The position numbers were made by a program, and so were the translations under genes. DNA of 64,000 nt, from NCBI GenBank assembly GCA_964389095.1, contig CAYMEB010000002.1, positions 1 through 64,000 on the forward strand. The letters run 5' to 3'. Source of the DNA: JABFRJ01 sp964389095. Its GTDB lineage: Bacteria > Pseudomonadota > Alphaproteobacteria > Rhizobiales > Hyphomicrobiaceae. Below are positions 45,072 through 53,835 of this stretch, in pieces. Below the pieces are notes generated by a model, which did no database searches, had not been told where the DNA came from, and saw only the letters and a program-made list of their open reading frames with translations. Each line of letters opens with the position of its first letter. The stretch's first letter is position 1.

Positions 45072-45590
45072 GTGCCCGTCATGTTGAGTTCATCGTCCAA
45101 GGTTCGAGTACGGGGTGCGCGCTCTGCCGACGCGAAGGCGCTGGCTGAGGTTTTCAAGGCGTCGTGGACGACGGCCTATCTCGGAATCATTCCTCAGCCG
45201 CAGATCGACGCCATCGTTCGCCGGCGCACGATCGAGTGGTGGCGGCAAGCCGTGCGTGCCAGCGAGCGCATGCTCGTGCTCGAGGTCGAGGGGAAAATCG
45301 TCGGCTACGCGACGTATGGCGCGTCACGAATGCGCGACAGCAAGCGCGGGGAGATCTACGAGATCTACCTCCTGCCCAGCCACCAGGGATGTGGATTGGG
45401 AGAGCATCTGTTCGAGGCCTGCCGGCACATGCTCGATCTGCTCCGTCACGAAGGCCTCATCGTTTGGGCGCTTTCGGACAACCAGGGTGCCTGCGACTTC
45501 TATTGGCGTCGCGGCGGCCGGCCGAAGGCGACGACGATCGAGTTGTTCGGCAAGGTTCAGTTGGAAAAGACGGCGTTCGTCTGGCCGTAA
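45072..45590 (+). CDS. GNAT family N-acetyltransferase
   Basis: About 172 residues. The beta-alpha start RVRGARSADAKALAEVFKAS, strand LVLEVEGKIVGYATYG and the acetyl-CoA loop YLLPSHQGCGLGEHLF (motif A Q-x-x-G-x-G) are typical. IVWALSDNQGACDFYWRRG is the C-terminal motif B region. GNAT enzymes acetylate amines on proteins, antibiotics or metabolites; the substrate is unknown. The start is uncertain: GTG 45072 has GAGG 5 nt upstream, while ATG 45081 is nine bases later without a good site. Confidence 0.8.
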   Translation: MPVMLSSSSKVRVRGARSADAKALAEVFKASWTTAYLGIIPQPQIDAIVRRRTIEWWRQAVRASERMLVLEVEGKIVGYATYGASRMRDSKRGEIYEIYLLPSHQGCGLGEHLFEACRHMLDLLRHEGLIVWALSDNQGACDFYWRRGGRPKATTIELFGKVQLEKTAFVWP

Positions 45591-45617
45591 CTCTGGTCGA
45601 TCCCAGCTGCCATGGCC

Positions 45618-45637
45618 GAACCCGGCGGGGCCGGTTC
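45618..45637. terminator. Hairpin between the GNAT and xseA genes
   Basis: GAACC (45618-45622) and GGTTC (45633-45637) with inner G-C pairs and a bulged C. It lies between convergent genes and reaches the xseA stop codon. Confidence 0.35.
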
Positions 45638-47348
45638 AGAACAGAGAGCCTTGAGACCCATCCGTGGGACCCCTGGTCCTGCGGGCCGGCGGCGCGCCAT
45701 CAGGCGTCCGCGGTTCGCCGCTCTGGCGGCGCTCGCTTCCCTTGGCCAGGGTTCCCGCCTCGGGCAGCGCACGCGCCTCCACCTGCACCCGGCCGTCGCT
45801 CCATTCGATCTGCAAGGCCTGGCCCAACCCGACGGCTCCGGCTTGGCGAACCGCGCGTCCGTCGGCGTCACGGACCAACGCGAAACCGCGGCGCAGGACT
45901 CCCTGATAGCCCAGAGCCTGCAACAAGCCTGTCTGTGTCCGCAATTGCTGGGCGAGGCGCTCGATCCGCTGGACGACCAGCCGGGGAACCAAGCGCTGCG
46001 CCCGTCGTTCGAATGCGTTTCGTCGGCCCATGTTCGCCCGCAACATCGTGTTGGAGAGGCGGTCCGATGCACGAACGAGGCGTTGACGCGCCCTCTCGGT
46101 GAACTGGGCGACGAGCCTGTGTGACAGTCGCCCGTCGGCCCGCTCCAGCCGGGTTCGCCTCTGATACGTCGAGCGAGCGATTGCAGCCGCCCCCCGTTGC
46201 ACACAGCGATCGAGGCGTTGCCGGCAGCGCTCGGCGGCAGAGCGGAGGAGGCGCAGTTGCAACCTCGGTGCCACCCGCGCGAGGCGACGGCCATGCAGCT
46301 GCGTGTTGCTCGCGAGAGCCCTGGTCAAGCGGACGGCGGCCGCGTCGAACCGCTGGCGCGGCATCGCGAGAAGGTCGTTCAACCGCGGAAGCGCGCGCGT
46401 GAGCGCCCGCAGGCCCGCATGCTGGCCTTCGAGGGAGCGGCGGACGGCAACCCGCAGGCGGTCGGCAAGCTTCGCGAGTTCCGCCGTCAGTTCGGAGTAC
46501 TTGGGAACAGCCCATTCGGCGGCCTTCGTCGGTGTCGGCGCCCGGGCGTCCGCTGCGAGGTCGATCAGCGTCCAATCCGTCTCGTGGCCCACGGCCGAGA
46601 TCAAGGGAATGCGTGATGCGGCGGCGGCCCGCACCACGGCTTCGTCGTTGAAGCCCCAAAGATCCTCCAGGCTCCCACCCCCTCGCGCCACGATCAGCAG
46701 ATCCGGCCGAGGAATTGGCCCTTGGGGCGGAAGTGCATTGAAGCCGCGAATGGCAGCAGCAACCTCGGCCGCGCAGGTCTCACCCTGCACCCGGACCGGC
46801 CAGAGCAGGACCCTGGCCGGAAAACGCTCCTCGAAGCCATGAAGCATGTCGCGGATCACTGCGCCGGTCGGCGACGTGACGATCCCGATCACTTTCGGCA
46901 GGAACGGCAGCTTCTTTTTGCGCTGCTCGTCGAACAGTCCCTCGGCGGCGAGTTTCTTCTTCCGCTCTTCCAGGAGCGCCATCAGGGCACCCACTCCGGC
47001 CGGCTCGAGCGCCTCGATGACGATCTGGTACTTGGAGGAGCCTGGATAGGTGGTGACCTTGCCAGTGGCGATCACCTCCATCCCTTCCTCGGGCTTGATG
47101 CGCAGCGACTGGTACACGCCGCGCCAGATGACCGCCTCGATCTTCGCCTTCTCGTCCTTGAGCGCGAAGTAGCAATGGCCCGACGAATGCGGGCCGCGGT
47201 AGCCGGAAACCTCGCCGCGCAGACGGACATAGCCGTAGGTCTGCTCGAGCGTGCGCTTGACTGCCCCGGCGAGCTCCGACACCGAGAACTCCGGCGTATT
47301 GGCGCCGCTCCTTTCGCTCGCACGGGCCTGGCGGTTGATATCGGCCAC
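45636..47348 (-). CDS. xseA: Exodeoxyribonuclease VII large subunit
   Basis: 570 residues, somewhat longer than many XseA proteins because of an arginine-rich, repetitive C-terminal region (RLDRCVQRGAAAIARSTYQR) with a coiled-coil look. The N-terminal OB fold begins FSVSELAGAVKRTLEQTYGY and has GHCYFALKDEKAKIEAVIW. The catalytic part includes VIGIVTSPTGAVIRDM, IVARGGGSLEDLWGFN and SAVGHETDWTLIDLAADA. With XseB it degrades single-stranded DNA; xseB is not in the window. Start is GTG 47346-47348. Divergent from purD. Confidence 0.94.
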   Translation of the reverse strand: MADINRQARASERSGANTPEFSVSELAGAVKRTLEQTYGYVRLRGEVSGYRGPHSSGHCYFALKDEKAKIEAVIWRGVYQSLRIKPEEGMEVIATGKVTTYPGSSKYQIVIEALEPAGVGALMALLEERKKKLAAEGLFDEQRKKKLPFLPKVIGIVTSPTGAVIRDMLHGFEERFPARVLLWPVRVQGETCAAEVAAAIRGFNALPPQGPIPRPDLLIVARGGGSLEDLWGFNDEAVVRAAAASRIPLISAVGHETDWTLIDLAADARAPTPTKAAEWAVPKYSELTAELAKLADRLRVAVRRSLEGQHAGLRALTRALPRLNDLLAMPRQRFDAAAVRLTRALASNTQLHGRRLARVAPRLQLRLLRSAAERCRQRLDRCVQRGAAAIARSTYQRRTRLERADGRLSHRLVAQFTERARQRLVRASDRLSNTMLRANMGRRNAFERRAQRLVPRLVVQRIERLAQQLRTQTGLLQALGYQGVLRRGFALVRDADGRAVRQAGAVGLGQALQIEWSDGRVQVEARALPEAGTLAKGSERRQSGEPRTPDGAPPARRTRGPTDGSQGSLF

Positions 47349-47452
47349 GTTTCCCCAACCTCACATTTGTTTCGCCGTCCGAGCGATGATACATCACGGA
47401 AGCGGCCGTGGCGTCGCCGGCTGCCTGCTTTTGCTCAGGAATGTGAAGCGAA

Positions 47453-48742
47453 ATGAACGTCCTTCTGATTGGCTCCGGCGGTCGAGAACACGCCCTCGCC
47501 TGGGCCATAGCGGCTTCACCTTTGCTGCGGCGGCTGTTCTGCGCGCCGGGAAATCCCGGGATCGCGGAGTTGGCGATCTGCGTGGATCTGGCGTTGTCCG
47601 ATCACGAAGCGGTCGCGCAGTTCTGCAAGAATCAGAAGATCGACCTGGTGGTCGTTGGCCCGGAGGGGCCGCTGGTCGCGGGGCTGGCCAGCGATCTGAC
47701 GGCTGCCGGCATCAAGGTTTTCGGCCCCTCGCGAGAGGCGGCACGCCTGGAAGGCTCGAAAGGATACACCAAGGACTTGTGCTCGGAATGCCGGATTCCG
47801 ACCGCTGCCTACGGCCGCTTCACCGACGCCAAGGCGGCCAAGGACCATGTCGCGGCCAGCGGGAAATTTCCGATCGTCGTGAAGGCCGACGGCTTGGCAG
47901 CTGGCAAGGGCGTGGTGATCGCGGAGACAATGGAGATCGCGGAACAGGCGATCGACGCCTGCTTCTCGGGGGCCTTCGGCGCGGCCGGGGCCGAAGTCGT
48001 CGTGGAGGAGTTCCTCGAAGGGGAGGAAGCGAGCTTCTTCGCGCTCTCGGACGGTGTGAACGTTCTTCCCCTCGCCACGGCGCAGGATCACAAGCGCGTC
48101 GGTGACGGAGATACGGGACCCAACACCGGGGGCATGGGCGCCTACTCTCCGGCCCCGGTCATGACGGCCGCGATGATCGAGACGACGATGCGCGAAATCA
48201 TCAAGCCGACGGTCGCAGGCATGGCGAAGCGGGGCACGCCATTCAAAGGCGTGCTCTTCGCAGGGCTGATGATCACAAAAGACGGCCCGAAGCTGATCGA
48301 GTACAATGTGCGCTTCGGCGATCCCGAATGCCAAGTGCTGATGATGCGCCTGAAATCGGATCTCCTGACGGTGCTGCTGGCTACGGTCGACGGTGGTTTG
48401 GCGAATTTCGATCTGCGCTGGCACGACGAAGTGGCGCTTTGTGTCGTTCTGGCGGCGAACGGTTATCCGAACCAGCCGGAGCGTGGCGGCGAAATCCGCG
48501 GCATCGAGGAGGCGCGTCAAGACGAGGACGTCGAGGTCTTCCAAGCCGGGACCAGGCGGGACGGGGATCGCCTGCTTGCGGACGGCGGGCGTGTGCTCGG
48601 CGTGACGGCGCGCGGGCGCACGGTGTCAACTGCACAGGCGCACGCCTACGAGGCCATCAAGAAAATCGAATTGCCGCGAGGTTTCTATCGACAGGACATC
48701 GGCTGGCGCGCTGTCGCGCGGGAAAGCGGAGCGAGAGACTGA
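47453..48742 (+). CDS. purD: Phosphoribosylamine-glycine ligase
   Basis: 429 residues, full length. It starts MNVLLIGSGGREHALAWAIA, and ATP-grasp motifs include FPIVVKADGLAAGKGVVIAE and VVEEFLEGEEASFFALSDG. GDTGPNTGGMGAYSPAP and the metal-binding NVRFGDPECQ follow. It catalyses the second step of purine synthesis. Divergent from xseA across 104 bp; the xseA-purD pairing is common in alphaproteobacteria. Confidence 0.96.
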   Translation: MNVLLIGSGGREHALAWAIAASPLLRRLFCAPGNPGIAELAICVDLALSDHEAVAQFCKNQKIDLVVVGPEGPLVAGLASDLTAAGIKVFGPSREAARLEGSKGYTKDLCSECRIPTAAYGRFTDAKAAKDHVAASGKFPIVVKADGLAAGKGVVIAETMEIAEQAIDACFSGAFGAAGAEVVVEEFLEGEEASFFALSDGVNVLPLATAQDHKRVGDGDTGPNTGGMGAYSPAPVMTAAMIETTMREIIKPTVAGMAKRGTPFKGVLFAGLMITKDGPKLIEYNVRFGDPECQVLMMRLKSDLLTVLLATVDGGLANFDLRWHDEVALCVVLAANGYPNQPERGGEIRGIEEARQDEDVEVFQAGTRRDGDRLLADGGRVLGVTARGRTVSTAQAHAYEAIKKIELPRGFYRQDIGWRAVARESGARD

Positions 48743-48758
48743 GCCCTGCGACGCGGGT

Positions 48759-49013
48759 TCAAGTGCGGCAGACGCCTCCGAGCGTGAATTGGACCGCTTC
48801 CGCGATGGTTGCGCAACGATACGTCGCGGCACCGTCGCGCGAGGCGAAGAACACGTAGCCGGACGGCTCGTGTCGCCAATACCCACGGGGATGTTCGTAA
48901 AACATGACACAAAGGCCGCCGTTCTGATCGGGACGGACAGTGCATTTGCGCTGGTTCGCCTGAAACTCCTCTGTGAGGGCTTCGAGCAGTCGCATTTCGG
49001 GGGATGAAGTCAT
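48759..49013 (-). CDS. Small conserved-looking orphan protein
   Basis: 84 residues beginning MTSSPEMRLLEALTEEFQAN, with a globular remainder GYWRHEPSGYVFFASRD and two cysteines. No family was recognised. It has its own candidate promoter and a large hairpin in its leader, both unusual for a shadow frame. No clear ribosome site precedes ATG 49013. Its stop lies 16 bp from the convergent purD stop. Confidence 0.6.
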   Translation of the reverse strand: MTSSPEMRLLEALTEEFQANQRKCTVRPDQNGGLCVMFYEHPRGYWRHEPSGYVFFASRDGAATYRCATIAEAVQFTLGGVCRT

Positions 49014-49029
49014 GGTGCGTTATGAGAGG

Positions 49030-49077
49030 TCGAGTTGACGCCGTAAATTCGGCCGGACTTACACACGGCCAACTCGA
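49030..49077 (-). repeat. Nested inverted repeat (leader stem-loop) before the 84-residue gene
   Basis: On the minus strand TCGAGTTG and CAACTCGA (49077-49070 and 49037-49030) pair over 8 bp. Inside lies GGCCG/CGGCC (49066-49070 and 49051-49055). The structure spans 48 nt and ends 17 bp before the ATG of the small gene. It could be an RNA leader element or a dyad operator. Confidence 0.45.
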
Positions 49078-49096
49078 GGCTGCATTGATTAACTCG

Positions 49097-49124
49097 AATA
49101 TACCTAACCCCGTTGGTCTGAGAA
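49097..49124 (-). promoter_or_regulatory. Candidate sigma70-like promoter for the 84-residue gene
   Basis: On the minus strand TTCTCA (49124-49119) and TATATT (49102-49097) are separated by 16 bp in an unusually AT-rich patch. The -35 is a weak match to TTGACA. Transcription from here would include the 49030-49077 hairpin. Confidence 0.3.
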
Positions 49125-49185
49125 TCGTTAAACTTGCTCGCTGACGAATAGGACTTGCTTGAGGGTCACGCGATCGTCGCTCGAT

Positions 49186-50076
49186 TCAGCGGCCCAGCAA
49201 CTGCTTCAGGTGACGGTTGCCCATCTGCGCATAGATCGACGGGTTCGCCTTGGCGGGGTCTTGCTCGGCCTCGACCACGATCCAGCCACGATAGCCGGGC
49301 AGCTTAGAGAGCACCTCGCCGAAGTCGACGCACCCGTCGCCCGGGACCGTGAACACGCCTGCCACGACGGACTCGAGGAAGGACCAGTCTTCGCGCCGCG
49401 CCGTTCCGGCGATCGCAGCCCGGACATCCTTGGCATGGACATGGGCGATCCGCTCACGCCAGCGCCGGGCAAGGTCGTCGGGGCGCGCACCGGCCCAGGT
49501 CGCGTGCCCCGTATCGAGCAGAAGTTTCACGGCGCCGCCGGTCAGCGACATGAGCTGATCTATCTCTTCGCCGCTCTGGACGACGGTCCCCATGTGATGG
49601 TGATACGCCAGCGTCAGTCCGTCGGCGGCGACGGCCTCGGCAAAGTCGCTCAGCCGTCGGGCAAAGCCAGGCCAGTCGGCTTCGGCGATGACCGGCCTGC
49701 GGGACAGGGGCACGCTGCGCCGAGGATGCACCGTGCCGCTGCATTCGGCTGCGATGAGAATCGTGCACCCCATCTGCCGTAGCAGCGACCGGTGGGCGGC
49801 GCTGGCTTTCATCTCTGCGTCGACATCGCGCTCCAGCAGTAGGGTGGAGTACCACCCGGAAACGAGATCGAGGTCGTGTGCCGCCAGGATCGGCCGCAAG
49901 AGGGCGGCGTCCCGCGGAAACTTGTTGCCGAGTTCGACGCCGACGTAGCCCGTGCTCCTGGCCTCGCGCAGGCACTGCTCGAGCGGAATGTCGCCGCCGA
50001 GTTCCGGCATGTCGTCATTGGACCACCCAATGGGGTTGATGCCGAGGCGGATATCCATCGAGTCGTCTTTCCTCAT
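49186..50076 (-). CDS. iolE: Inosose dehydratase (IolE)
   Basis: 296 residues, TIM-barrel xylose-isomerase-like fold. It opens IRLGINPIGWSNDDMPELGG, which is diagnostic of IolE, and has GYVGVELGNKFPRD and LAYHHHMGTVVQSGEEID with the metal-binding residues. KLLLDTGHATWAGARP and AHVHAKDVRA complete the site. It dehydrates 2-keto-myo-inositol to the dione. The start at 50076 (ATGA over the iolD stop, 4-bp overlap) suggests coupling; a second in-frame ATG at 50058 matches the family start MDIRLG better and may be the real one. Last gene of the iol operon. Confidence 0.88.
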   Translation of the reverse strand: MRKDDSMDIRLGINPIGWSNDDMPELGGDIPLEQCLREARSTGYVGVELGNKFPRDAALLRPILAAHDLDLVSGWYSTLLLERDVDAEMKASAAHRSLLRQMGCTILIAAECSGTVHPRRSVPLSRRPVIAEADWPGFARRLSDFAEAVAADGLTLAYHHHMGTVVQSGEEIDQLMSLTGGAVKLLLDTGHATWAGARPDDLARRWRERIAHVHAKDVRAAIAGTARREDWSFLESVVAGVFTVPGDGCVDFGEVLSKLPGYRGWIVVEAEQDPAKANPSIYAQMGNRHLKQLLGR

Positions 50077-51926
50077 TGTCGGGCCTGACGCCGAGACACG
50101 GCTTCGTCATAGGCATCGCGCGCAAGTCGTACGTCTTGCCGTGACGAGACCTCGGCGACCGGGACGTCCCACCAATGGCCTCCGTCGTCGGTCGCCCGCC
50201 TCGGATCGGTCTTTATCGTGAGGACGCAGGTGCGATCGCAGCTGCGCGCCTCGCGGACCGCAACTTCCAGATCGTCGATCGAGGAGACGTGGCGAGAAAT
50301 CGCACCCATGCTGGCCGCGTGGGCGGCGAAGTCCACCACTGGAAGCTGGACGTGGCGGGAGGTCGCCAGCAGATTGTTGAACGATCGGCCGCCGTTCGCT
50401 CTCTGCAGTCGATCGATGCAGCCGAATCCGCCGTTGTCGAGCACGACGACCAGGAGGGGCAAGCCGAGCATAATGCTCGTGGCGATCTCCGAGTTCATCA
50501 TCAGGTAGGAGCCGTCGCCGACCATTACGATCACGCGGCGGCGCGGATCGGCGAGTTTGACACCCAAACCGCCGGCGATCTCGTAGCCCATGCACGAGTA
50601 GCCGTACTCCAGATGATAGGATGACGGGGCAGAAGCGCGCCACAATTTGTGCAGTTCTCCGGGCAACCCGCCGGCCGCGCAGACGACGACGTCGCCGGGT
50701 TCGCTGCCGCGCTGCACGGCGCCGATGACGGCAGCGTCGCTCGGCAGAGCGTCGTCGGTTCGCGCCGTGCGCACGGCGACGCGGTCGGCCCAGTTCGTTG
50801 CCGCGCTCTTGGCTGCCTCGGTCCACACTTCCGGTGCGCGCCAGGCAGGCAGGGCTCGAAAGAGTGCTTCCAATCCGGCCCGTGCGTCCGCGACCAGCGG
50901 TATGGCGTCGTGCTTCCAAGCGTCGAAGGGCTGGATGTTCAGGCCCACGAGCTTGTGGCCTGGATGCTTGAACAACGCGCGCGAGCCGGTCGTGAAATCC
51001 TGGAGCCTGGTTCCTATGGCGAGGACGACGTCGGCTTTCTCCGCGTGCGCGTTTGCCGCCATTGTACCGGTAACGCCGATCGAACCCAGACACAGGGGGT
51101 GCGTGTCCGGCAGTGAGCCCTTGCCGGCTTGTGTCACCGCGACGGGCACGCCGAACCGCTCGGCGAAGTTTCGCAGGGAGGTCTCCGCAGACGAGTAGAC
51201 GACGCCACCTCCGGCGATGATCAGCGGCGCGGAAGCGCCCCCCAACGCTGCTGCGACCCGATCGAGTTCTGCGGCATCCGGCGTCGGTCTGCGCAGGTGC
51301 CAATGCCTAGACTCGAAAAACGAGAGAGGAAAATCGCACGCTAGCGTCTGCACATCCTGACACAGTGCCAGCGTCACCGGCCCGCACTCGGCAGGATCCG
51401 TGAGAACCTGCATGGCGCGCTGAAGTGCCGGCACGATCTGCTCGGGGCGCACGATGCGATCGAAGTAGCGGCTCACGGGACGGAAACAGTCGTTCGCCGA
51501 AACGGTTCCGTCTGAGAAACTCTCGATCTGCTGCAGGACGGGATCGGGCCGCCGGCTGGCGAAGACATCGCCGGGGAGAAGCAGGACGGGAAGCCTGTTC
51601 ACATGGGCGACTGCCGCGGCCGTGACCATGTTGGTGGCGCCGGGACCGATCGAGGTCGTGCAAGCCATCACGCGGCGACGTCGGGAGGCTTTTGCGAAAG
51701 CGACGGCGGCGTGCGCCATCGCCTGCTCGTTGTGTGCACGATAGGTCGGCAGGGACTCATGCGCGCTTTCCAGGGCTTCTCCGAGGCCCGTTACGTTTCC
51801 GTGACCGAAGATGGCCCAGACGCCGGCGAACAACGGTACTCGCCGGCCGTCGACTTCGCTCGTCTGCGCGGCGAGGAAGCGCACCAGTGCCTGAGCCATC
51901 GTGATGCGGACGGTTGCGCGCGGCAT
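50073..51926 (-). CDS. iolD: 3D-(3,5/4)-trihydroxycyclohexane-1,2-dione acylhydrolase (IolD)
   Basis: 617 residues, thiamine-diphosphate enzyme. The N-terminal domain has VPLFAGVWAIFGHGNVTGLG and QAMAHAAVAFAKASRRRR with the catalytic Glu region. The C-terminal TPP motif is VMVGDGSYLMMNSEIATSI continuing to DNGGFGCIDRLQ. IolD opens the ring of the IolE product to 5-deoxy-glucuronate. AAGGAGG lies 7 nt before ATG 51926. It overlaps iolE by 4 bp and lies 13 bp after the SDR gene, so the four genes form one transcript. Confidence 0.92.
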   Translation of the reverse strand: MPRATVRITMAQALVRFLAAQTSEVDGRRVPLFAGVWAIFGHGNVTGLGEALESAHESLPTYRAHNEQAMAHAAVAFAKASRRRRVMACTTSIGPGATNMVTAAAVAHVNRLPVLLLPGDVFASRRPDPVLQQIESFSDGTVSANDCFRPVSRYFDRIVRPEQIVPALQRAMQVLTDPAECGPVTLALCQDVQTLACDFPLSFFESRHWHLRRPTPDAAELDRVAAALGGASAPLIIAGGGVVYSSAETSLRNFAERFGVPVAVTQAGKGSLPDTHPLCLGSIGVTGTMAANAHAEKADVVLAIGTRLQDFTTGSRALFKHPGHKLVGLNIQPFDAWKHDAIPLVADARAGLEALFRALPAWRAPEVWTEAAKSAATNWADRVAVRTARTDDALPSDAAVIGAVQRGSEPGDVVVCAAGGLPGELHKLWRASAPSSYHLEYGYSCMGYEIAGGLGVKLADPRRRVIVMVGDGSYLMMNSEIATSIMLGLPLLVVVLDNGGFGCIDRLQRANGGRSFNNLLATSRHVQLPVVDFAAHAASMGAISRHVSSIDDLEVAVREARSCDRTCVLTIKTDPRRATDDGGHWWDVPVAEVSSRQDVRLARDAYDEAVSRRQARQ

Positions 51927-51939
51927 CGCGGAGCCTCCT

Positions 51940-52731
51940 TCAGTCGTAGGCGCCCATCGGGTTCTGGTCGAAATCGACGAGGGCGCCGGTCATCATTTCC
52001 GAAGCACCCGACAACAGGTAAACCGCTGCAACGGCGACGTCGCGGGGTTTGAGCAGGCGCCCGAAAGGCTGGTTCGGCTCTGCGCGCTGCAGCCAGTCGG
52101 CCGGTCTTCCGTCGCGCTTCTGAATCGCGTGCTCGCCCGGTGTCTCCGTCCAGCCGATATTGAGGCCGTTCACCCTGATCCGCCTGTGCCTTAGCGCATA
52201 GGCATTGTTCTTGGTCAGCGTCGCAAGGGCGCCTTTGGAGGCCGAGTAAGCCATCAGGAACGGTTGGCCGCCGTGGCTGGAGCGGGTGATGATGTTGACG
52301 ACGGATGCAGGGCGAGGGTTTGCGTCCAAGCGGCGCGCCAATTCTTGGGTGAGAATGAAGGGCGCCCGCACGTTGACTGCGAACAAGAGGTCCCACAGGG
52401 CGACCGGAGTCGCCTCGAGCGTGCCGCGATCGGTGAGGCCTGCCGCATTGACCAGGCCGTCGACGACACCAAGCCGGTCCGATGCCTCGGCAAAGATGCG
52501 GCGGCAGTCGGACTCCTGCGCCAGATCGCCGGCGACGAAATGCGCGCGTGTGCCTGCGACGGTCAGTGCCGTGACGACGGCGGCGCCGCGCTCGGCATTG
52601 CGACCGGTGATCGCGACGGCCGCAGCGCCGGCCTCCGCGGCAGCCAGAGCCACCGCCTCCCCTATGCCTTGAGTTCCGCCGGTGACCAGGATGACGCGGC
52701 CGGCGAGGGACAGACCGATCGATCTGCTCAT
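51940..52731 (-). CDS. SDR oxidoreductase within the iol operon
   Basis: 263 residues with VTGGTQGIGEAVALAAAEAG (cofactor), NAAG, and the catalytic Ser/Tyr/Lys region IITRSSHGGQPFLMAYSASK. C-terminal GAPVDFDQ-like residues (ALVDFDQNPMG) replace the usual VDGG ending. It is not one of the standard iol enzymes. Placement between iolG and iolD, with 4-bp overlap to iolG, suggests oxidation of another inositol isomer or of a cyclitol derivative. Substrate is inferred from context only. Confidence 0.85.
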   Translation of the reverse strand: MSRSIGLSLAGRVILVTGGTQGIGEAVALAAAEAGAAAVAITGRNAERGAAVVTALTVAGTRAHFVAGDLAQESDCRRIFAEASDRLGVVDGLVNAAGLTDRGTLEATPVALWDLLFAVNVRAPFILTQELARRLDANPRPASVVNIITRSSHGGQPFLMAYSASKGALATLTKNNAYALRHRRIRVNGLNIGWTETPGEHAIQKRDGRPADWLQRAEPNQPFGRLLKPRDVAVAAVYLLSGASEMMTGALVDFDQNPMGAYD

Positions 52732-53738
52732 GACAGGGCCCCGGTTATCTCGGCCACTTTCACGGCCCGCCCGGTCTTCGACGACCTCAGAGCCGCCTCC
52801 GCAAGGACCAGTGCCATACGGCCGTCCTCGGCGCCGACGGGCATGGGGGCCTTACGGGACAGGGCACCGATGAAGGCATCGAGCTCCCGACGGTAGGCTT
52901 CCGAGTATCGTTCCAGAAAGAAGTGAAGTGGCTTGTCGGTGCGGACGCTGTCGGCATCGGCCTGCTCCACGGTCGAAGGCATTCGGTTGCCGGCAACGAG
53001 TCGCCCCCGCGCGCCCAGGACTTCGATGCGCTGATCGTAGCCGTAGCTCGCGCGCCGCGAATTGTTGATGTGTGCCAGTCTTCCCGATCGAGTGCGCATG
53101 ACGACCATCGCGCTATCGAAGTCGCCGACCTCGGCCACCTTCGGATCGACCAGACAACTGCCGAAGGCGAAGACCTCGACGGGCTCTTCTCCCAGCAGCC
53201 AGCGGGCCATGTCGAAGTCGTGAATGGTCATGTCGCGGAATTGTCCGCCGGAAACCGAGAGGTAGGATAGAGGCGGCAGTCCCGGATCGCGGCTCGTAAC
53301 GATCACCTGCTCGACTGCGCCGATGGCCCCAGAGCCGATACGGCGATGCAGTTCTGCGAAATCAGGATCGAAGCGGCGATTGAAGCCCACGAGCATGGGC
53401 ACTCCCGCCCGTTGCACCGCAGCAATGCAGCTATCGACGCGGGAGAGTGAAAGGTCGATGGGCTTCTCGCAGAAGATCGCCTTGCCGGATTGAGCGGCTG
53501 CTTCGACCAGATCGGCATGGGTATCGGTGGACGAGGCGATGACGACCGCGCCCACGTCGCGATCGGCCCAGACCCGCTGCGAGTCCGCCACGCTGGCTCC
53601 GGTGCGACGGGCCAGGGCTTGGGCCGCCGCCGCGTCGACATCGACGATGTACTTCAGCCGGGCGTCCGTCCTCGCGGCCAGATTCCCCGCATGGATCTGA
53701 CCGATTCGACCGGCACCGAACTGGGCGAAGACATGCAT
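52728..53738 (-). CDS. iolG: Inositol 2-dehydrogenase (IolG-like)
   Basis: 336 residues. The Rossmann motif FGAGRIGQIHAGN is followed by the Gfo/Idh/MocA core with catalytic Lys in CEKPIDLS, VGFNRRFDPDF and the Asp/His pair in GGQFRDMTIHDFDMARW. This matches NAD-dependent myo-inositol 2-dehydrogenases, which produce the IolE substrate. Start ATG 53738 has GAGGA 7 nt upstream; the frame continues upstream into the intergenic region without similarity. It is the promoter-proximal gene of the minus-strand operon. Confidence 0.9.
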   Translation of the reverse strand: MHVFAQFGAGRIGQIHAGNLAARTDARLKYIVDVDAAAAQALARRTGASVADSQRVWADRDVGAVVIASSTDTHADLVEAAAQSGKAIFCEKPIDLSLSRVDSCIAAVQRAGVPMLVGFNRRFDPDFAELHRRIGSGAIGAVEQVIVTSRDPGLPPLSYLSVSGGQFRDMTIHDFDMARWLLGEEPVEVFAFGSCLVDPKVAEVGDFDSAMVVMRTRSGRLAHINNSRRASYGYDQRIEVLGARGRLVAGNRMPSTVEQADADSVRTDKPLHFFLERYSEAYRRELDAFIGALSRKAPMPVGAEDGRMALVLAEAALRSSKTGRAVKVAEITGALS

Positions 53739-53835
53739 CCGGCCGTCCTCAATGATGTTTCCGTTGGAAAAGCGTTGTGGCAGAGTTCGGCCACCCATGG
53801 CAACGGTCGAGGGGTAGACACGTCGTGTGTGAGAA
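53739..53835. promoter_or_regulatory. Shared divergent control region of the iol and phosphatase/ABC operons
   Basis: 97 bp between iolG (minus) and the phosphatase gene (plus). A palindrome TTTCC-GTT-GGAAA sits at 53758-53770, and a nested dyad pairs CGTTG (53773-53777) with CAACG (53801-53805) around GTGGC/GCCAC (53777-53794). These are plausible repressor sites controlling both operons. No -10/-35 pair is obvious, and no regulator gene is nearby. Confidence 0.45.
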
